From Isoetes taiwanensis (Eukaryota > Streptophyta > Lycopodiopsida > Isoetales > Isoetaceae), in contig JAJEKV010000041.1 in NCBI GenBank assembly GCA_021234155.1, forward strand, positions 10,685,018 to 10,749,017: a stretch of DNA of 64,000 nt. The letters run 5' to 3'. The notes beneath the pieces were generated by a model that was given only the letters and a program-made list of their open reading frames with translations, was not told the DNA's origin and did not search any database. The position numbers and the translations under genes are program-made. Of the stretch, positions 1-12,200 are shown one piece after another. How positions within the stretch are numbered: the first letter of the stretch is position 1; every line of letters begins with the position of its first letter.

Positions 1-392
1 TTCAAAGTTTCAAAGTTCTTCACAAAATTTGAAAGCTTTTCAAAGTTTTAACTCAGCATTCAGATACACATCAAATTCAAACTTTTTCATCACCCAGATT
101 CAAATTTTTTTAGCACTCAGGTTCAAAGTTTTTCAAGGTTCAAACATTTAAATGCACATTGCAGATTAAAAAAAACTCTAGCAGTTGCGAGATTCCTACT
201 GACTCATTTCCTGCAAAACATAAGAACCAATTATGATACAAAATTAAAAAGAAATTTTAGAGCAATTAAAGCAATTATATAGATTTTATAACAGAACTAG
301 CTTCCGTTAAACTTCCAACATGAATCACGATGTTCTCAATATTATTACCCAAAATGATCACACTTCCAGATGTAGGATCACTTTCTATAGAG
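1..392. other. AT-rich low-complexity flank
   Basis: The first about 150 bases are degenerate short repeats of the type 'ttcaaagttt'. The rest is AT-rich with no convincing reading frame. It lies downstream of gene G1, which is on the minus strand, so it could hold that gene's 3' untranslated region. I see nothing else here. Confidence 0.5.
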
Positions 393-3300
393 TCATGAAA
401 GTATCTCTTCAAAGCATGCTTCTGTTTTATCATCACTCAAATCATTCTTATATAAATCATCTATTTCAACCAGTGCAAAAAGGCTGCGACTACCAGAATC
501 TACACTAACACCCTGCGCAAAACTTGAAATGCCCACCATATTTGAGATATCATGTAGAGGTTGATTTCCAAATGAAGAATATAGACCAGCTGCTTTCTCT
601 AAATTCCCACACAATTCAACCACTCAAATTTCTAGCATTATTCTGAAAAGACTCTCCATATGTCTTACCTCTATTTAGCACGTCCATGGCAGAAGCCTCA
701 GCAACAACTCCAACAACTCCACTCTGATTGTAGCACTTTTCTCAGATGATTAATTGCCACCAAACTTATCATGGACCTCATACTTTAGAAGGCAAAACTC
801 TGAGTGCTTCCAGCACTCTATAACATCAGCGTCGTAGCATCTGATGGGCTCCCTAAAATCTTCAGGTTTACACTTGTTGATGCCGCCATGCCAATTCTTA
901 CTAATGGTCTCACAATACTCCAAGTATTGATCCATAAAGTCCTTCCCAACAAAAAATTGAAAGTCCCGAATCTTACATAATTCCTTTCCCCCACGAATTT
1001 AAAAAACGCGACATACAATAGAAGCAAACCTCGTCTGAACCGCCAAGTTACTAGTTACTTTACATGAAGAATGTAGAAGAATCCTCAACTGGTCTTCTCT
1101 ACTCAATATGTCTGACTTCTTTCTCTTCGGAGTAAATCCACCGGCAACAGATTCCTGCATTGCAATCTCTAACGCCTCCTAGCATCCTGTGCCCGCCGTA
1201 AAATTTTGTTGAAACCACGGAATAGATTCTGCAACCTGCACAGTGAAAAACATGTCAGAAACAATAAAATAAACTAATAAATAAAAACAAAATAAATAAT
1301 GTCATACAACTTACAAGTCTGGCAAATAGGGCGTGCCATCAATTCGATGCACACAAGCATAAATTCCTCAAAATTGTCAGCAAGCTTGTCCAAATACAAG
1401 TCCTCAATCTTAACATTGACTAGTTTCCCAACATGCACCCGCCATGTATCAAACCTCTCGCCGACCCATTCATCCTTTGTTTTCAAAGGACTCTCAAAAG
1501 CATTACTTACCCTAGTAAACAATTTTGGATCCAGGTCAACAAAATCACCAAGCTTCAATGGCTTCTTTCCTCAACTTGATGTGCATAGTGTAGAAGAATC
1601 CTCAACTATTCTTCTCTACTCAATATGTTTGACTTCTTCCTGCAGCAGATTCCTGCATTGCAACCTCTAGCACCTTGCAAGCCTTTATCAACTTCACATC
1701 TGTGACATCCCCTGCTTCATCTGATGCTCCCATCGTATCAGAAGTGGGAGTTCATCCCTCTGGCAACCAAGCTGACAGAGGCCGTCCACCTGACACCAAT
1801 CCCTTGGCAAGGAATCAATGGGGAAGAATGGACATGTCATTCATCCCGTCTCCCCTTGGGACCATCCTAGCTATGAAAGGGTAAGTAAACAAGAGCACAT
1901 GACATCAAATACACATAACTCCACCTCGAAGGGTGGCTCACTATAATATACATCTGTAAGAACATCAATAACATCAACATAGAAGAAATCCTACCCAAGA
2001 TTCAGACTCAAGGGGAATGAACTGATGGCTTGGGCCTCCAGAAGTCATGTCAGACGGAATTTATGGCAACTGGATTGGGCTGGTATAGGAACATGGATGT
2101 TGAGTAGTCCTCTCCATCTGCCTCTCTTGTGCACACTTTGCAGAATACTGATAAGTCTTGGGACTTGACCATAGCCTGCCGGGTGCATAGCCAAGTGGGC
2201 GGCATCTGGCAATGTGAAATAGCGGCTTGGCTTGGCCGGAATGGCCCAAGGAGCTGAAATGTGAAAAGGGAAAAGGTTTAGAGTTTCCCTTTTGGTTCCT
2301 TTTACATGACTCTTTTAGGGTTAGGGTTAAAAAGATCATATGGAGTTTTGCCATGTGGCAAAGGGGTTAAATGCACATGTTTATATAGATATGTGCAACA
2401 TAGGAAGTTGCCTCCTAGGGCACAACCCTTTATTGTATCCAAGTACATGGCGTCAAGGCGGCATGTACGAGTGACGTAGCCATATAATATACATATTTGT
2501 ACCGTATATTATGTTGGAACGTCACAACATCCTTTTAGATAACAATTATTTTCTCTTCTTCGCGAGTATTCATAATCCTAGCATCTTGTGCCCACCATAA
2601 AATTTTGTTGAAACCATGGAATAGATTCTGCAACCTGCACAGCAGAAAACATGTTAGAAATAATAAAAAATAAACTAATAAATAAAAACAAAATAAGTAA
2701 TTTCATACAACTTAGGAGTCCGGCGAGTAGGGCTTGCCATCGCTTCGATGTACACAAAGCATAAATTCCTTTAAATTGTCAGCAATCTTGTCCAAATAAA
2801 GGTCCTCAATCCTAACATTGACTGTCCAAACATGCATCCGCCATGCATCAAACCTGCCGCCAACCCATTCATCCTTTGTTTCCAAAGAATTCTTAAAAGC
2901 ATTACTCACCCTAGTAACCAATTTTGGATCCAAATCAACAAAATCACCAAGCTTCAATGGCTTCGTTCCATGATGCCGATCGATCATCATATCATCCGTA
3001 TCCATACTGCCATCATTTCTTACTTCATCAGTAATTATACTATCACATTGCTCATCCATATTCAAAATGTCACAACCATCAACACAATGCTCCACAACAG
3101 GCTCACAACTTAAACCAGCACTTCTATCTTTACCAGACGCCTCAAAAGTATGGACTAAAAGATGGACATTATCTACAAGTTTAAACATTAAACAAAATAA
3201 TAATTAAACATTAACCTTACCTGACCCAGATATGCTCGACTGCCTCCTCATATTCACCGGCTCTTGTATAGCATCTACCACTCCAAAAATCTCTGCAAAA

Positions 3301-3870
3301 TATAAAATACATTAAATAGATTACTAACATTAACAAATTTAAAAGAAGTATCTGTAAAATATTAAACAAACTAGTAATTGAGCAGACTTACATTTCTATT
3401 CAGACTTAGAAGACTTATTTAATATACAAGCAGACATCTGAACCTCCTTTGCTATAATATTTAAGATTCCACAACCATCTGCAAGAGCATTGTCAGAAAA
3501 TTACGTCTAACAACTAATTTAACAACTACAACTACATGCACCTAACAACTACATGCATCTAACAACTATATGCATACAAGATTACATTCAAAACCAAGCG
3601 GTTCCAAAGTAAAGCCTCCATCTCCAACAAGACCCCAGCATCTAGAAGCATCTGCAATAAATAAAGCCATACAATGATTGAAATCTTTGTACGCAGAAAA
3701 ATATTAGAAGAAATCTGACCTATAGACTCTGAAGTAATTGCAGAAGCTTTCCTCGAATCAAGTCTCGTCGGAATCAATAATGCCTCCTTCCCTAAACTCG
3801 TAAACCGAAAATTGGTTAAAGAATGATAAAAATAAAATAAAATCCGGGAGCCAACTAGTTCAGGCAACAA
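393..3870 (-). CDS. G1: multi-exon gene of unknown function, partly rearranged
   Basis: I do not recognise the family. Read on the minus strand, several coding-like exons follow one another with GT-AG borders. They are a first exon near 3870-3740, one near 3655-3590 (reads GDGGFTLEPLGFE), 3509-3400, 3292-3221 (closed by a perfect CAG|GTAAGG donor), 3172-2714 (acidic, then KLGDFVDLDPKL), 1558-1311, 1290-1070 (reads KRKKSDILSREDQLRILL), 970-750, about 745-670, and a final exon 598-393 ending in TGA after ACFEEILS. Exon 2714-3172 and exon 1311-1558 are duplicates of each other, and a solo LTR lies between them. One apparent 1-nt frame change near 750 and stops in the duplicated part suggest decay, or splicing I have misplaced. 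The true start codon was not located. Soluble, acidic-to-mixed composition; no membrane segment or signal peptide seen. Confidence 0.5.
1070..1570 (-). repeat. G1 internal tandem duplication, unit 1
   Basis: This segment holds an exon plus the following intron and exon of G1. It is repeated at 1586-2965, where the solo LTR interrupts it. Matches include the stretch beginning 'gtagaagaatcctcaac' at 1071 and 1591, the intron core at 1250-1310 against 2650-2710, and the exon coding KLGDFVDLDPKL. In this unit the intron donor reads ACTT|GTAAGT, a good 5' splice site. In the other unit the same place reads ACTCCTAAGT, with the GT lost. Confidence 0.75.
1586..2965 (-). repeat. G1 internal tandem duplication, unit 2 (split by solo LTR)
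   Basis: This is the second copy of the G1 exon-intron-exon block, with many point differences from 1070-1570. It is interrupted by the LTR at 1701-2526 and by about 70 further bases that are absent from unit 1. Its exon 3' end has lost the GT donor, so that exon now runs into an immediate stop after KPYSPDS. Confidence 0.7.
1701..2526 (-). mobile_element. Solo LTR of a Ty3/gypsy element
   Basis: The segment begins TGTGACATCC and ends GAACGTCACA. Those are TG...CA termini with short inverted ends. It is bordered on both sides by ACATC (1696-1700 and 2527-2531), a 5-bp target-site duplication. No internal coding region is present, which is the structure left by LTR-LTR recombination. It is related to the LTR at about 24693-26111: both share 'gatgctcccatc' near the left end, a GGGCCTCCAGA block, a 'ccatctgcc' block and the same right end. 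In that element the polypurine tract shows the orientation is minus, so I assign minus here too. The insertion lies inside the duplicated part of G1. Confidence 0.8.
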
Positions 3871-6205
3871 CCCTACTAGTAGTTCAAACTGCCTCGGTCA
3901 ATCCCTCAGCAGCCGTATCGTTCCATACATTTAATCGAGCTAATTAAAGATGGAGCATCAAACCAAGGTCTAAAGAATCAAAACTTTAATCTATTTCCAA
4001 TCAAACAATCTTTACATTTTCTTATTCGTACATGGATTCCCACCACATGTAGATATCAGACATGCAAGTGCAACCTTTTACTGCATGAAAGCATGTACAT
4101 TGGTCCAGTGTAGGCACACTTTCTTATGCCTCCATGCATTTGCACGACAAATGTATTAAGGTTACGGTTTTATAACCACCAAATACTTTTATGCGAAAGG
4201 GAAATATAGTCCTAAACTTAATCACATAAATCATAAATAAGTCAAACTGTAGTTGTCAATCTTAAAAGGCACCTCATTTCTTTAAGTGCCCATGTCCCAG
4301 GGTTTTAATTCCCTATTTTAACCTTATAGAGTTTACTGATATGTTCCCATCATTACTGTATTACTTCTCCCATCCATTTAGCATTTTTAAAGGATCTGTA
4401 TACCACCAAGAGTCTTACCCATTAAAATTTCCATGTATACCCCTGTTTTTTCAGAGACTCAATCTTATCCATCAGTAACTTTTATTATTTTAGAGTCTGA
4501 TATTGTTTTTAAACACTTTGAACAGAATACCATGCACTTTGTGCAAGTGCATAGTGGAATAAACAGCATATAGCATAAACTAAAAACTGTGAACGCTTTA
4601 TTTTCTGAAAAGATACGCTATATTTCGTAAAAGGTCTTTCAAAACATGATCTATTCAGAACTTTGAGGTTTTTCACAAACAGTAAGCCTCAGATCTTACA
4701 ACAGAGTCTCAATATATTTCCGAAAAAAGGTTTTTACTAATGCCAAAAGTGCTATCATTTTCAGATTTCATTGTATGAAAACCACTAAGACATAGAGCAA
4801 AAAACTTTTAACTGTTATACCATAATAGAGGAATAGATACAAAGTATAAAGGTTCCTGTGAGGTTATCTTGCAATGTAAACTATCCACCGTCATCATTCA
4901 TTTCCTTGTGCAACTGTACCATTGCTCCAATAAAATCCTTGTTTGATCCATGTTCTCCTCTAAGCAAAAACCCAACTCAAAAGCAAAAAGGGACAATAGT
5001 ACAAGAATACCACGTATCTGCAACCAACCAGTACTGAATTAGCATGAGAATGGTAAAATAGTAAGGGCCAGAAGGTACATAGGGTATTCTTGGCTTATCG
5101 CCTTTCAACCATTGTATCTTCTGCTCCTGATTAGTAAAAGCAAAAAGGAAAACATGTAGAAATCAATTAGAAGATAGTATCCCGCATTATCTTACACTTG
5201 TAATTATTTAAAGTCATATGCCCTGTATTTAATTCAAAGAATGATAGGAATGAGCATGAATGCATCCTTGTTTTATATTTCTAAGCTTGCAGATTAAGGC
5301 TCCCAGTAGTTTACTGGACAAAAATTTGTATCCTTCATGCCTCTGCTCCATGTTAAACCATGCAAAGGGTTAAGGACTATCTATGTGTCCAACCTTATGA
5401 AAAACTAAGTCATTTAAATGGATCATAATCAGTGACTTATACTGCTAAAAAACCTGAATATATTAGGCACCGTAATTCTGACCCTTTAGATCAGTTATTT
5501 TAGTGTAGATATTTGTATACATGTTGTTCTTCTTCATCCGAAATTAAATCCTCCTCAACTTAGGTCTCAGGCACAAACTGCTCATTACTAGCATTTCCTC
5601 TCTGAAAGGATGTCGTCCTTGTATTGAAGCTCCCTCTTTTGTTAGGATATCCAGTGTATCCCTCACTGAAGCCTCGCCTTGTATCATAATTTCTACCTCC
5701 GCCTCTCCTCTCCATATTTAGATTTTTGAATCTAAGAGACTCCAAACAGGCTTTACACTCCCTGTTTGTACTAGAATAGAGCTCAAGGTCTTCTTCCGAA
5801 CTATGGCTTCCCGACTAGCCGTCTGAGTTAAAGCCCATATTTTTTTGAGCAGTGAAGCACTCTACCGGGGTCTTTAATCCGTCATAAATTTTGGCTGCTC
5901 TGTATTGTTGCTGCAGTCGAAGTTGCATGCAATCTCCTCGAACGCCCTAATCAGGCATTTAATTGTTTGGCCTCTTTCCTTCAGATATTTTGTAAAACAT
6001 CCTAAGGCCATACCTAATTGAATTTTAAACTCTAAGAGCCTTATTTGTTTCTTATGCATAACTCTAGCATATCTATGGTGCCTTTCTGAAATAAAGGTAC
6101 ACCTTGAAACCTTTCCAGGCATGCTAATATGTAGGTTAACATTTATTTATTTATTTCCATTAGAAATGCATCCAACCATTATTATATAATAATAAAAAAT
6201 ATCCT
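3838..6205. repeat. G2 tandem duplication, copy A of the shared segment
   Basis: This 2.37-kb stretch is repeated at 14874-20738 with very high similarity over its whole length, once LINE-B (15754-19253) is removed from the second copy. The left edge is at 'ccgggagccaactag' in both. The right edge is at the ATAATAA run near 6205 and 20735. It holds the last exons and the 3' flank of gene G2. The block from 3838 to about 4880 is non-coding downstream sequence as far as I can tell. Confidence 0.85.
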
Positions 6206-9200
6206 ACCTCCTTCCGTAGGACTACTTTGAAACTTGTTTAAATAACGTTCATACTGTAACTATAGGGTGGGTACGCCCCTACTTGTTACAGTACCATGAC
6301 CTATTGGTCTCCGTGGACGTTAAAAAAAACTATTCTATTCTATTCATAGTCCTATAGTTTATTTTAATTGACCCAATAGTCCCATAGTCCTATAGTCTTT
6401 GATGAGCTGTAGTAGTGTATTGGCCTCATATTTCAGACCAGGGAATTGCCCTTCTCTGATATATTTAAAAACTCTTCTTTTGATGCCTGGTTTGTCAAAA
6501 CCATTGTTGATGAAGTTGTTCATTAACTCCTTTAAATCCATAGCCGTTTTAATAGGGTTGGAATTCACGTACATAAAGGGCATGACCTGCGATAAAATGA
6601 CATTTCAAGCCTGAAAATAGGGCCTGCAGCTGCATGCATGCACGAATTTCATAGCTTTGAATGGCAATGCTTTTCTGAACAATCTCCGCAGGGTTCTATT
6701 CTTTACAAGGTCAACATTAGTGCATCTAATATGCCCGATGCTTTCATCAATGAAGTTCTTAAGACCTGGGATATTACATGGACAGATATCTTCCGTTTCT
6801 TGTACAAAAATGTAGTAGGGTTTGTAGCATAATTCTTTCATATTTTCTGTGTACCTCCATGAGAACATAGTGTCTTCCATAAGCATCTCCCCAACTTCCC
6901 CTAGCTTTTCTATCATATGTTTGTATATAATTTTTGGGATACAAATTCTGTCTAAAACCTTAGAAAGGAAAAAGTAGTGGACTATTTTCTTCCTGCATTT
7001 TTCCTTTGCTTCTGTCATATGCCATCTGCCCTGGCAGTCTTTTAGGATGGTCCTACAAATCTGTTTATATTAAAGCATTAGTTAGTAAATTACTGTTTCC
7101 TATGTATCAGTACCTTTATTAGTCACTCTGAGTAAACATGAATCCCCATAGCTGAACATGGACAAATGGCATGTCAGCTTATAGTGTCAAACTGGGTCTT
7201 TCCAATTTTTAGAAAGTCCATAGGGGATTTTAAGGTTATCTCGCAAGATAAACATTTATCCATAAAGTAGGCTTAGATCCTAACAGAATATGTTAATCCT
7301 GTAGTAAATCATGTATTAACATACAAGAGTGATTTTTGTAAAATGAAAGCATACCTATTTCTCATAAGCAAGCTGTTGTACTACTCCATCTGGTATCTTT
7401 CGAACTTGTACTTGTTGTTGCTTGGTAACAGGTTATCCACTGTATTAAGGGACCCCAATTGTTCAATGCCTGAATTATCAGCTATGCTGGAACCAGACGT
7501 GGTTGGATTTATAGTGATCCGAGGAGGATTATATCCCTTTTCCATGCTGACTGCATTTGTTGGGTTTCTCGTGTGCCTAGTCTTTCTGGCTGTTGTATTG
7601 TAACTGGATCCACCTTCCATATTGAGCATAAATGTAACTTGCTTAATACTTTTTTCGCATACCACAACCATTCTACAGTTGGGGAAATTTAGCTTGAAAT
7701 CTGCCCATGGATCTGTAGCAAGTAAAAAGGTCATGCAAATAAGTGTGTCTCTTATTTCCAGATATGATAGGAATGCGATAATCCCATCTCTTAATGTGGT
7801 TTTGAGAAACTTTTTCACATTTGACATGTAAGGAAATACACTATCTAAATTGTTGAACATATACCAGACCGCGTGGTCCAGCCAAGTCATATGCTCCTTG
7901 CAATTATTCCCTTTCCTCCTGGGTTCACATACACATTTGAAATATGGGCACATGCTCCTCCACACTCTTTTCAGATAGAAGGCATCCCGTGTGATAGTTG
8001 AGTATGCCATGTGTCCTTTTTGTCTTAGATAAATAAAGTCATCTTTAGCACATTTCTTGTTGAAGAACCTATGGTCAATGTTGAGTTTGAACTTTTCTTT
8101 GACCACTATTTTTTCCATTTTCTTCTGCTGCTCTGGCCATATTTTCTTGGGTAGGTGTGATATCCCCTAGCATGATCCAAGACTCCCTACTAATTGGAGC
8201 AAGGGCCCCGAAGTTTTTAGTTCTCCAAATGCCCTGGTTACAGAATGCAGCATGTCCTTCAACCAGTTGTTCTGGAATGATGGGAAACCGGTGGCAGTTA
8301 TGCAATGTAAAGCTATCTGTATCTACCTCCCCTTTCAGCTTGCTTACAGTATCCTTCATTGCCAATTTTTTCTCTTCAGACAGAACGGATTCACCAAATG
8401 GATCATCCTCTGATTCAACAATGTTTTCGTGTTTACTTTTTTCTCTTCCAGGCGCTCCTCTCTCTAGGTGCTCCTAATGCCGGTCTCATGTTTTTGATCA
8501 CAACTGGAGATCCCGAACTCCGTTTCAGCTGAAATTTGGTGCGTTGCAAAGCTCTCTCAGATAGCTTTCTGAAGGTATACGATTTGCATATGCTAGAATA
8601 GGGTTTGTATAGCAATCCAGGCGCTCCTCTCTCTAGGTGCTCCTAATGCCGGTCTCATGTTTTTGATCACAACTGGAGATCCCGAACTCCGTTTTAGCTG
8701 AAATTTGGTGCGTTGCAAAGCTCTCTCAGATAGCTTTCTGAAGGTATGCGATTTGCATATGCTAGAATAGGGTTTATATAGCAAAACAGCAGTTTTCCGG
8801 CCTCCATCTCCAAAAGGCGCTCAAACCCTAAGGCGGTGGTGCTAGTCACATGTTTTCACTCATAACAGGAGATCCAGAAGTCCGTTTCAGCTGAAATTTG
8901 TTGCATTGGAAAGCTCTCTTAGCAACCTTTCCGATGGTGTATGATATGACCCTGGTTGGCTAAGTTATTTCTGTGATAACAGCAATTTTCCGGCCGGTTT
9001 GCTCTTCTGGATTCTGGATTAGGGCTTCACATATTCCCTTGACTTGCCCTAATTTGTTGGTCCGTTTGATTCAAGATCTGTCTAGGTACCCATGGACACT
9101 CTCAGGACATCCCCAACCCAACTCGAGAACCAAACCCAGACCCAGACTCAGACACAGCTGCCTGACAGGCCCACTTGGGAGGAGCATACAGGCGGCCCAC

Positions 9201-12200
9201 CGCGTAAGAGACCTAGACCTAGCAGTCAGGCCAAGGGAGAAGCCTCTTCCATGAAGAAGGAGGCTCGTGCAAAGGCTCAGGCGGCAAGCTCAGCTCAGCC
9301 AGCAACACAGTCGACAGACCCAGCTTTGCAGACCTCAGACGCTGATTCCACAAGGATGGCACACCAGTCATGCCATGAGAGGTGGAGACAAACACAGGCG
9401 ATGGTTGAGGATCACACCACTCAGATCTCACACCTGGCAGAAGAGCAACAAGCCTCCGTCCCCCAAGTGCTTAAGAAGCAACTGGCTATAGTAAAGCAAC
9501 AGTTTGCAGGCATTGAGACCCAAGTGCAACAATTGCTTGACAATATTCGCTTGTTGCAGTTTGAAAGGGAGCAGGATAGCCAGACTCTTGCTGGCCTCCG
9601 GGCACAAATAGACACCATGTCTACCAGAGATGAAGTTCTAATGAAGGACAAGGAGAGAATTGAGCAGGAGATGATCACTGATATCTCCCATCTTCGATCA
9701 GACATTGCAGATGTCATTGCCACTCAGGGGGCATTTCAGATAGCAACTAACGAAAGTCAGTTGCTACAACAGGCCCTTCAGAACAGGATCAGCACAATGG
9801 AGATCACCTTCACATCGACAGATGATGTAATTGCCTCTAGGATACAGAAGTTGGAACAGCGTTCCCTTGTTCAAGAGCAAGAGGCACACGAGCTACGAGA
9901 AGCTACAATTCAACAGGGGAAAGGACTCCATGCCAATGCACACGAGGCCTTGCAAAATTGTTTATCCGAGTTGGAGCGGCAGAAACAATTCCAGCAGGAG
10001 CTGAGCTCTCGGCTTCAGAAGGCGGAGGCAATCTCAGGCACCTCAGCTGCCACCCATGCTCAACCACCCATGCGAAGTCCGTCTAGGCAGGCACCACGAC
10101 ACCCTACTTCACCATTCCCTCCACGCCAACAGGACCCTCCTGTTCATGGACATCGGACAGCACCTTCAACTCACAGACAGCAGCCGGTACATGCTGTCCC
10201 AGCAAACGTTGATCCACGTGAGCTTAGTGAACGCAGACGGAGGGTCATAATTTGGTGATCCGTGGGCTGCCCGGAAGAAGAGGGAGAGAATCTCATTCCA
10301 CGGACTCGGATGCGGATCATCAATCGTATGACATTGCACGGGCTCAGTACATTATTGCTCGAGCCAGCCGTCATGGTGCTCAACGTTACGCCTACAACCG
10401 TATTGTCATATTCCGCGACGTGCTTGGATATGCAAGTACGGGATGCCATCTTGTGCCGGGGCAAGCAATTGAAGGGAACATCCTTGTATGTGGACCCGAG
10501 ACCTCATCCCAAAGACAACAAGAGTCCCTTGAGCGTGAGCTCACCAAGGTTCGAGGCATCCGCTGTCAAGGAGGAGTTGCGGGACTAGTTCGAGGCAAGA
10601 TGCACATTTTCCGGGCTGCTGCAGACCCTCCGGGCCATTCAGCTGCAGCCCCCACCTCCTCTGATCATGCTCCTCCACCGTCTGCTCCAGCCCCATGCCC
10701 TGCTGCCACTGCCACTACTCCTCAGTCATATGCCATCCCAACTCCTACTTTGCTTCTCACTGCACCCCAACCCCATCGCTTCTCACTCTCATCCCACATG
10801 ACTCAGTCTGCTACCGCTTCCCACTCTTCCCCCACAACTCAATCTGCGCATGCCTCTGCTGCTAACAAATAGGGAATGTGCCTTCAGGTGGTCTCCTGGA
10901 ATTGTCGAGGTTTCCCATGGCAGAAGGGGGATAGTCTCAACTCTGTTGCTGCAGGTATGGATCTCATCTTCCTCATGGAGACATGGGAGCACGCAGGACA
11001 CAGGCTACCTGATCTTTTAGGCTATCAACATTTCTCAGTCTTCAATAGCTGCACAGGCAAGAGGGGACATGGAGGGGTTGCCTGTTATTACCGGGAGTCT
11101 TTGGCACAGTCGGTCTTCCTGCACAAGATTGACAGACACAACCGGTACTTGTGGGTGCGGGTGCAGAATTGTAGTGGCAACCCTCTCTTCTTGGCTGCTT
11201 GCTACTTTCCACATGCAGAAAGCAACTTTTACCATGCCCACTCAGATGTGGACAGGCTAGCTCCATATGTCGATCTATATGATGACATACAGCAACATAG
11301 ACAGTTGGGTAGTGTGGTACTCCTTGGGGACTTCAATGCACGGACAGGAGTAGAGCAGCCCATGAGACTTGATCCTTTGGCTCGGATGATGTTACACACC
11401 TGCGCCCAGAGGCGCTTGGCCACCCCTAACATCGATGATAGTCGTCACGCCAGCTTTGGCGGCGCTTGCTTCTACTATGTGGTGTCTTTGACTTGATAAT
11501 TTGTAATGGCCCGCACGGTGGCCTTCCTCCCGTAAGTGCACTTGCGCGCACAAGAGAATCGGGGATGGAGGATCTAGTGTGGTGGACTATCTATTAGTCG
11601 CTGAGCAGGATGTACATTTGATCAACCACTTTCGGGTAGGCACAGACAGTAGAGATGAGGAGACAGACTCAGATCACCTTCCACTTTACCTGCAGTTGGC
11701 TTGGCAAGCTGCTAGAACCCCTTCTACGGCAGCTCCTTGTATACCTCGCTTGCGATTGGATTATGAGCAGGCAAAGGATTATGCTGATATGCTCATAGAT
11801 GACCTTTCAGAATTTTGCAGTCGCCACGCGCTAGAGCAAAGAAAAGCGGGTCAGCTGATTGAGCTCCTTGGTACTGTTGCGTAAAGATGCTTTGGGATAG
11901 CATGCCCGAGGTATCACAGGGATCGCAACATTCCCCCGTGAATCGGTGGTTTGATGTCGAGTGTAAGGAATACAAATGCCGGCTCGCCCGGATCACGATC
12001 CCGCAATGCGTCCACATGCCACCACACAAAGATCGTGCTTTCTTGAAGGCAAAGAAATCTCAAGACATTGCACGCCATCAAAGGGAAATGTTTTCCATGT
12101 TGAAAAGCCATCCTAGAATCTTTTGGCTAAAGGTTCTTCGAAAGCCAGCCCAGCCCTACGGGGGAACATCACTAATGAGCAAATGGGAACAATACCGGCA

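Noticed and set aside
8433-8784. Two similar minus-strand frames of about 60 codons
   Set aside because: They are the complement of the LINE-A1 tandem monomers and repeat because the DNA repeats.
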